This document shows positions 61,501-64,000 of a DNA stretch of 64,000 nt, one piece after another. The position numbers and the translations under genes were made by a program. Every line of letters starts with the position of its first letter. Position 1 is the stretch's first letter. Under the pieces are notes generated by a model. That model saw only the letters and a list, made by a program, of their open reading frames with translations, did no database searches and was not told where the DNA came from. Source of the DNA: Caballeronia udeis (GTDB lineage Bacteria; Pseudomonadota; Gammaproteobacteria; Burkholderiales; Burkholderiaceae); contig NZ_FCOK02000016.1 in the NCBI RefSeq assembly GCF_001544555.2, positions 1 to 64,000 on the forward strand. Direction: 5' to 3'.

Positions 61501-63827
61501 TTGTACTCGCCGTACATCACACCGGCATACACACCAACTTGGCCCGGCTGCCGTCCGTCGTGGGGAATCTGCAGATCGGCGCGGGTGTAGCCGGCGTCTT
61601 CGATGGCCATCCATGCGTGCTGCAGGAACAAGCGCTCCTGCGGGTCGATGCCCGCCGCCTCACGCGGCGCGATGTTGAAAAAGCGCGGGTCGAACTCGTC
61701 CACGCCTTCGATGAAACCGCCCCACTTGCTGAAGTGCGCGCCTTCCTTTGTCTTGTCCTCGCTGTAGTAGTCGCGCCAGTTCCAACGTGAGCCCGGCACT
61801 TCGACGATGCAATCCTTGCCGTCACGCAGGTTTTGCCAGAAGGCCTCGAGATCGGCTGCTTCAGGGTAGCGGCCGCTCAGGCCGACGATCGCAATGGGCT
61901 CGTCGTGCGCGTGCGGGCTCGCCGCCGACGCCTTGGTCGCCGGCGCTTCGGCGGGCTCCGCCAGATAGCGGGCGCGTGGGCGTCGGCCGAGCGTGGGCGC
62001 CGCGGCTGGAATCGCTGCCGGCGCAGAAACGCTTTCAGCGGCGCGAGAACGAGCCGCCGGTGCTTGCTCGCGCGGTGCCAACAACGTCGCGAGCTTTGGC
62101 GAATGGGCTTGAACGAAATAATCGGCCAGCTCCGCGACCGTCTGGTATTCGAAGAACAGCGTCTTGGGAAGTGTGCCAAACGTGGCTTCGAGCCGGCTTG
62201 TGAGGCTCATCGCCAGAATCGAATCGATGCCGTATTTTTCCAGCGGTGCGCGCAGCTCGATGCGCTCCACGGGCATTTTCAGCACAACCGCAAATTCGCT
62301 GGAGAGCAACGCGCGGGTCTTTCCGAGCAGGTCGCCGGGTGCTGACAGCGGCGCATTCGTGGAGCCCGGCGCTGCCTCCTGAACGACGCTCGCCGGCGAC
62401 GGCTGCCCGAGCAGTGCCCGCCGCATGACCGTCTCATCGCCGTGCATCACCATGACCTGGCCGCGTCCAAGCGCCAGGCCGCGCATGAGCGCCTGCATCC
62501 CCGCTGCGGTCCCGAGCGAACGCAGACCTGTACGCTGCTCAAGGGCCTCCATGCTGAGCGCGTCGACATTCATGCCGCCATCGATCCAATGCGGCCAGGC
62601 GATGGCCAGCGTCTGCCCACGGCGCTTGCCGGCCGCAACGAGCCGATTGCGATAGCCGGCAAACTCATCCATGAACCCATTGGCGGCCGCATAGTCGGCC
62701 TGTCCCAGGTTGCCCGCCCAGGAAGCGATGGAAGAAAACAGCAGCAAGAAGTCCAGCTCGAGCGACTGGCTGGCCTGATCCAGATGGTGGCTGCCCGCGA
62801 CCTTCGGCGCGAGCACTTCGTCAAACGTCGCCGCGCTCTTTTTCAGGATGAATTCGTCGCGCAACAGTCCGGCGCTGTGGATGATGCCGTTCAGCTGGCG
62901 ATGCTCGCGCACGATCGCCGACACCCTCTCTCCCACCTGCCCGGAGTCGACGACATCGAGCTGGTGATACTCGGCGCGAAGCTCGCCATGCGGCTGCAAC
63001 GATCTCAAGAGCGCCTGCCTCGTGTCGTCAAGCGCGCTGCGGCCGGTGAGGATGACCCGCGCACGCGTGCACGTGCCGAGGATTTCCTTCGCGAACAACC
63101 GGCCCAGGCCGCCCAGTCCGCCCGTGATCAGATAGACGCCGTCTTCCTTGAACATGCCGCGCGGGCGAGCGCCGGCACCCGCAGCGGGCGTGGCATCGTC
63201 GACGCTGTGCCAGCGCCGCGCGAGGCGGCCCTCGGCGGCATGGCGAACCACCTTGTCATGCCACTGCCGCGCATCGGCACGCAGTTGCCCGGCGAGGCTC
63301 GCGGCATCGACATCGGCTTGTACGAATACGATCTGTCCGGCGATGTGGGGATTTTCCAGCGCTGCTGTTTCGAACAGGCCCGCTACGCCCGTCAGCAGCT
63401 CCGCGTTTTCGTTCATGCCGACAACCAGCTGCACGCGCACGCGCGTGGTCGGCCTCGCCTGCAAGACACGTTTGACCGCACTGAAAACAGCAAGCGCGAC
63501 GCGGGCATAGGCCTGCGCTACATCGTCGCCGGGCTCCGATGTCAGCGCCACGCATTCGTGCGCCGCCAGCGCCGGCATCACTGCCCGCACGGTTGTCGCC
63601 GGCAGGCCGTAAAAGAGAACGTGGTAGTGCTCATCCGCTGAGGCTGAGGCCGGCGCCGCCATACCTGTCGGCAATGCGGCAGGTTCCCACCTCGCCGATG
63701 CCAGCAGCGAAGCGTGAGACTCGTTGCGATAGACCTCTCGCAACGACTTGATCCTCCGCAACGCGTCTTGCTGCGAAAGTGTGCCTGCGGTCAATTCGCG
63801 ATAGATACCTTCCAGCTCTCTTCTCAT
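49548..63827 (-). CDS. trans-AT polyketide synthase, PKS-1 (KR-ACP / KS-DH0-ECH-ECH-ECH-ACP-ACP / KS-DH0-KR-ACP / KS)
   Basis: The 4759-aa subunit has no AT. Order: docking helices (1-36); KR (near 234) and ACP (Ser536) completing a module begun on the upstream subunit; KS1 (Cys805, DTMCSSS); a DH-like domain near 1250-1510 that has lost its catalytic His (FLDDDGP) and Asp (LSPELLKR); three tandem crotonase folds at about 1530-1790 and 1800-2030 (degenerate) and 2050-2300 (ECH2-like, GYDSYFATGG, GHGIGGGW); two ACPs (Ser2358, Ser2470), both GLDSITGVTW with the beta-branch Trp six residues after Ser; KS2 (Cys2749, DTACSSS); a DH with His to Gln (FFDQRVNG) and Asp to Glu (HPGVIEGAVQ); KR (GGAGGIGE near 3700, YAAGCSF); ACP (Ser4004); KS3 (Cys4279); C-terminal docking helices (RIEEIIRMIDASALDAGEGA). 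KS3 hands to the DH of PKS-2. Its ATG overlaps the upstream PKS stop (ATGA). Predicted chemistry is a beta-branch, then a hydroxyl. Confidence 0.93.
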   Translation of the reverse strand: MRRELEGIYRELTAGTLSQQDALRRIKSLREVYRNESHASLLASARWEPAALPTGMAAPASASADEHYHVLFYGLPATTVRAVMPALAAHECVALTSEPGDDVAQAYARVALAVFSAVKRVLQARPTTRVRVQLVVGMNENAELLTGVAGLFETAALENPHIAGQIVFVQADVDAASLAGQLRADARQWHDKVVRHAAEGRLARRWHSVDDATPAAGAGARPRGMFKEDGVYLITGGLGGLGRLFAKEILGTCTRARVILTGRSALDDTRQALLRSLQPHGELRAEYHQLDVVDSGQVGERVSAIVREHRQLNGIIHSAGLLRDEFILKKSAATFDEVLAPKVAGSHHLDQASQSLELDFLLLFSSIASWAGNLGQADYAAANGFMDEFAGYRNRLVAAGKRRGQTLAIAWPHWIDGGMNVDALSMEALEQRTGLRSLGTAAGMQALMRGLALGRGQVMVMHGDETVMRRALLGQPSPASVVQEAAPGSTNAPLSAPGDLLGKTRALLSSEFAVVLKMPVERIELRAPLEKYGIDSILAMSLTSRLEATFGTLPKTLFFEYQTVAELADYFVQAHSPKLATLLAPREQAPAARSRAAESVSAPAAIPAAAPTLGRRPRARYLAEPAEAPATKASAASPHAHDEPIAIVGLSGRYPEAADLEAFWQNLRDGKDCIVEVPGSRWNWRDYYSEDKTKEGAHFSKWGGFIEGVDEFDPRFFNIAPREAAGIDPQERLFLQHAWMAIEDAGYTRADLQIPHDGRQPGQVGVYAGVMYGEYNLSGTLANIANRVSYFLNLHGPSLTLDTMCSSSLMALHLACQDLKLGRTSLAIAGGVNVSIHPNKYTMLSGGQFISTDGHCQSFGEGGDGYIPGEGVGVAVLKRLSDAERDGNVIYGVIKGSALNHGGKTNGYTVPNPQAQADVIRQALADAGIDARQVGYIEAHGTGTKLGDPIEIAALTKAFYDGAPDSSREFGYCRIGSAKSNIGHCESAAGIAGVTKVLLQMKHGVIVPSLHSRRLNPHIDFDATPFVVNQSLTPWEPHHLDGRSLPRIAGISSFGAGGSNAHVIIEEYRPAAARNSAAASPIVVPLSARTTDGLQRRARDLAAFLQRDTQIDPEALAYTLQVGREAMEERVVFVVDTLDELSSKLQAFLRGDATDSTRDPVYRARVKPRDVRSLADADAQLQAELEQCFAQRALALLAQHWVQGLQFDWRRLHARAARPRLMSLPTYPFAKERYWIDPVRAVSAPAETVQLHPLVHLNTSILSEQSYASCFEGNEPFLDDDGPGVPKRLPELLALEMIRFAVESAAPRGGEAGCWEICDTVWGDAITVSGERTVRMAILAREVDRIDVELFSTGASAEAIHCQSRAEFSRQIASERLDLAGLRGAMRAGARALPAGVARLYEGEGQWLAELASNARPASEPAQCLLSPELLKRVAGLVDLLVGQPVTPVSLACLRVLGALPDDVVLCIRLRASASADIDLCNAQGDVCAQMQGLSYCTTEASRIATEPQNQQARPTVTLAAVQEAVAGVAQVKALMPAPVVLIAEPREIALAAGFALVLPPMPLKPGAITLCAAAEVPRLSLAAKGTVTLRDTGLGRSPMSAPSSACLHDLGAGVFRIELQTDLNECLVPLAQALERARQEASLKVVLLVDRCAKGWHGGRAVCNEAITRGVLSAVATFPYPVIAVAPSGATGAGALLGAVCDFMVLGEDSEYTYTDADTSLFPSASEERFLRERFGDVLADDFLYRSARLTGRQLKQRGWTCRIAPAAQAEADARQLADDLAHKSPLALRLLKAHLARRLSPLVADLVAGLAVVDSTAVGNVAPNADGGLLVELGAASKYEGLAGLAAELKAAFAKADASPECRVIVLTNAHAGSLADLLQQADREALAAFTQTMLGCPLPLVAAFDSGAEGLAWLLGLWCDACVYQAHGRYSLSGLAARPALEREAAALAVMRLGTSLGQEICLTGDTYTGLQLQARSGALLVAEPAELMPRALALAAFWSRWPRSLARERKAAHAERLRTALSGAPQWQASAEVNDGAVLVPTAIALRSAVVSALTHPDGVVVVTMADREAKNMFSPALVDGLKEVFTHIEQNPSCKVVVLSGYDSYFATGGTRETLLAIQEGQAQFTDEKVFQLPMDCPVPVIAALQGHGIGGGWSFGMFADVVMLSEESRYLSPYMGYGFTPGAGSTLVFPHKIGHDLARETLISAREMSGHELQMRGLRWPVLPRRELVAAAIGLAHRMARQPRERLSNLKRQWTHGLRAAREDVYQREIGMHEQTFVRNAGTLERIQARFGDEPVQPTPSMPTASASASASAVRQSASIIEQIRQMLAQELFLQPGEIDDDAQFIDLGLDSITGVTWIRRINAHFGTDIEATKVYSHSNLSALGSYVASVANIANETSTPAQADNPVPAVASVVSVAAVASTTASDTRAEVIETLKRLLASELHLHPDEIDESAQFMDVGLDSITGVTWVRKINERYGINIEATKVYSHPNLVEISAVVRQEADRAGTLAPAAAMQAAMVPPAAGPVASAPIAMLAAPAASRTTLSRPVLKSLRGAHTAKLRLASQPGTDKSLQPIAVIGMAGQFPKARDIEEFWRNLESGRDCIDEIPDARWRLRDFYQEGAAVPGRTNSRWLGALDEYDLFDPLFFNISPTEAECMDPQQRVFLQSSWHCIENASYSAQTLSGSQCGVFVGCGPSDYHVSATEERLSAQGFTGAATSILAARISYLLNLRGPCLSIDTACSSSLVAIATACDNLNAGNCDLALAGGVYVMAGPSMHIMTAQAGMLSPDGRCFSFDQRANGFVPGEGVGVLMLKRLADAERDGDRIQAVIHGWGVNQDGKTNGITAPNEDAQSRLLSSVYRKFDIDPAGIGLVEAHGTGTKLGDPIEVAGLKAAFKPFTADTGFCALGTVKSNIGHCLTAAGAAGIIKLVLALQHKQLPPTINYRQCNEHIQLKGSPFYVNDRLNAWKVEGGRRRRAAISSFGFGGTNAHIVLGEYAAPAAATPAVPALVQDGKIMVPLSARNEEQLHQKAHDLLAFIRRRNGAIDLAELAYTLQVGRVAMGDRLCVLAATTEALADRLDAYLTGGLVADDVYQGQLKRHKEAIKLIAQDDEMRSMIIGKWVKERKLTKLVDLWVKGLDVDWNLLYGEAKPRRIELPNYPFARQRFWIQAAKARAQDVLHPLVHRNVSLLSRQRYLSLFSGDECFFDQRVNGEKVLSAMAMMEMATAAIEAATADLGHARVVELRQIRWADLAIVASVEGTSKVAIDLYANDDGSVSFDIQSAGVEGAFPPRVYAQGEACLLEPLAPVRVDIAALIAHGTRERREPAAVYAELARAGIAVGPALRGLKALYCGDDGLVAEIVLPAAADPIEGGYAMHPGVIEGAVQAAMVFAATRDLPMRPMSLDSLTVASSCRAQMFAWVRDAASVSNGPHTHHSTLDVDLVDAEGCVCIAMRGLTLAPAVAGEPGEAGVLSMKVPVWKRVADISVAAADKSGERIVVVGASAAHAPVLERQYRDSALRFVDIGAHDAVAGIADKLAGIEFDRLIWIARAHDAPTLTEESIITDQDRGIMQVLTIARALVALGFEQRAIEWDLFTLDALTLEGDAAANPAHAGLQGFSGALAETYPFWKVRLLDLPGLTDTTAAALRRAPVNVSGASYALRDGQWFNQQLVALEPQAAGPSPYRTGGVYVVIGGAGGIGEIWSRHAIEQSQANVIWIGRRVLDESIQRKIDRLAALGKAPEYLQADASRPGELEAAYRYIKHHYTAIHGVVHSAVGAFDQSLKTVSEADFRSILSVKIDLSVRIAQVFASEALDFALFFSSNASFVRGAGMSGYAAGCSFKDAFATRLGQLWPCAVKVVNWGYWNVGAGEAMSDEMKDYFRQTGYRPLTPQEGMQALDAFIVSDVRQISITKSADPAASDEPMTRATVSRAQAPDAAPVRFPALTEERGVRPANADTLLHERTVQLCKQLIGRALKMQSHQLDATEPLASYGIDSIVVGLVNQQMQRHFGEIGATLLYQFRTIDALSDHLVETQRDKLERLFELDRPGSAGAVPAAAPSALERGAGLAVRAGARIPLPGHAPSRKQADRRAGETRGSIAIVGISGLYPNASNLREFWENLKAGRNCIGEIPARRWSLDGFYVPDEHKAVEESKSYCKWGGFVDQFAQFDTLFFGIPPREALNMDPQERMFLQAAWSALESAGYTRRTLREQFGGRVGVFAGITRAGYNLYRTTSASSEKFWPRTSFASVANRLSYFLDINGPSLPVDTMCSSSLTAIHEACEHIANGDCDLAFAGGANLYLHPTSYVDMSSQHMLSPNGKCKSFGEGGDGFVPGEGVGVVLLKPLERAIADGDIIHAVILATNVNHGGKTSGYTVPNPVAQAELIRRAIDKAGISAREVSYIEAHGTGTELGDPIEISGLQQAFAPDTAETGYCAIGSVKSNIGHLEAAAGVAALTKVLLQFKHRQIAPSLHARALNPHIKFDATAFRVSQTLSSWEPPVVDGVARPRIAGISSFGAGGANAHVIVREYRPAHVESSSAFDAHGGSFVIPLSARTPEQLLQKASDLFEFLSLPDSETDLAAIAYTLQIGREPMEERLGFVVSSVGELTRQLTAYVCGDDGAHGVYRGQPQRSNDGLSLFVQDGDVAEAIEKWIAHGKHAKLVELWVKGVEFDWNRLYGATRPRRVELPTYPFAKDEYWIDSVTPAAEPRAPVRRDVQAARDFGRIEEIIRMIDASALDAGEGARLLKSLV

Positions 63828-64000
63828 ATGTCCAACCTGGTCATTTCCACCGCTTCATCGGCGGAAAGTTCGTCTTTGAGAACCCGTTCGATGATCGACA
63901 GGAGCTGGCTTCCGTCGTCGGCAGCAACGCTGGCTGCGGTCATCGGCCTTGAGGAAAAGCCGTGCATCTGCACGCAAACCGTGCCGCTGCAATCACACAG
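63824..64000 (-). CDS. Upstream trans-AT PKS subunit, C-terminal end (partial)
   Basis: The last 58 residues of a gene running off the window read LCDCSGTVCVQMHGFSSR, the end of a DH domain (compare DLCDGEGNVCVELRGF in PKS-2). A helical docking segment LLSIIERVLKDELSADEAVE and the tail MTRLDI follow. The stop TGA (63824-63826) overlaps the ATG of PKS-1 as ATGA, so the two are translationally coupled. This subunit supplies the DH and PKS-1 the KR-ACP of one module. Confidence 0.85.
   Translation of the reverse strand: MCDCSGTVCVQMHGFSSRPMTAASVAADDGSQLLSIIERVLKDELSADEAVEMTRLDI

Overview
The window is high-GC proteobacterial DNA and most likely from the family Burkholderiaceae (Burkholderia/Paraburkholderia/Caballeronia type). 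The basis is codon and base composition, the IS21-type insertion sequence, a Wzx/Wzy/BY-kinase exopolysaccharide cluster, AraC/GlxA-type regulators and a large trans-acyltransferase (trans-AT) polyketide synthase. No rRNA or other species-level marker is present, so the genus is an inference.

Layout. 1-6680 is a rearranged, relic-rich segment: a 5'-truncated IS21 element (istA fragment, istB, right end) cut into a 6-oxocamphor-hydrolase-like crotonase gene, an alpha/beta hydrolase, a cupin dioxygenase, the 3' end of an mreB-like gene, a BcsL/FemAB-like acyltransferase and the tail of an IS5-like transposase. 6680-18755 is an exopolysaccharide locus: Wzx flippase, GH99-like secreted protein, Wzy polymerase, O-acetyltransferase, three glycosyltransferases, Wzc-type tyrosine autokinase and a second FemAB-like acyltransferase. 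No Wza exporter or priming glycosyltransferase is in view. 19291-22848 carries two AraC-type regulators around a fumarylacetoacetate-hydrolase relic. 23431-27590 is an imperfect inverted duplication. Each arm has an NmrA-like oxidoreductase gene divergent from a tRNA-Cys locus; one tRNA is intact and the other decayed, and an SDR gene lies between them.

27578-64000 is one side of a trans-AT PKS cluster, mostly a single leftward operon. It holds the end of an upstream PKS, PKS-1 (4759 aa), PKS-2 (4605 aa), an MBL-fold hydrolase, a complete HMG-synthase beta-branching cassette (HMGS, ECH1, ECH2, donor ACP, decarboxylating KS), a trans-acting malonyl-type AT and an Sfp-type phosphopantetheinyl transferase. 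A rightward gene for an acyl-hydrolase-like AT homologue meets this operon tail to tail.

How it works together (inference from domain order). The free AT loads malonyl units on the modules and the PPTase arms the carrier domains. The HMGS cassette installs a beta-branch on the growing chain at PKS-1 module KS1. That module carries three tandem crotonase-fold domains (two degenerate, one ECH2-like) and two ACPs with the beta-branching flag tryptophan. The remaining modules would give hydroxyls and double bonds; no enoylreductase or methyltransferase domain is visible. Two modules are split between polypeptides (DH|KR and KS|DH), and the last visible subunit ends KS-DH with no ACP or thioesterase. 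The triple-crotonase module, the duplicated ECH2 function and the missing release machinery are the most unusual features. I do not recognise the product.
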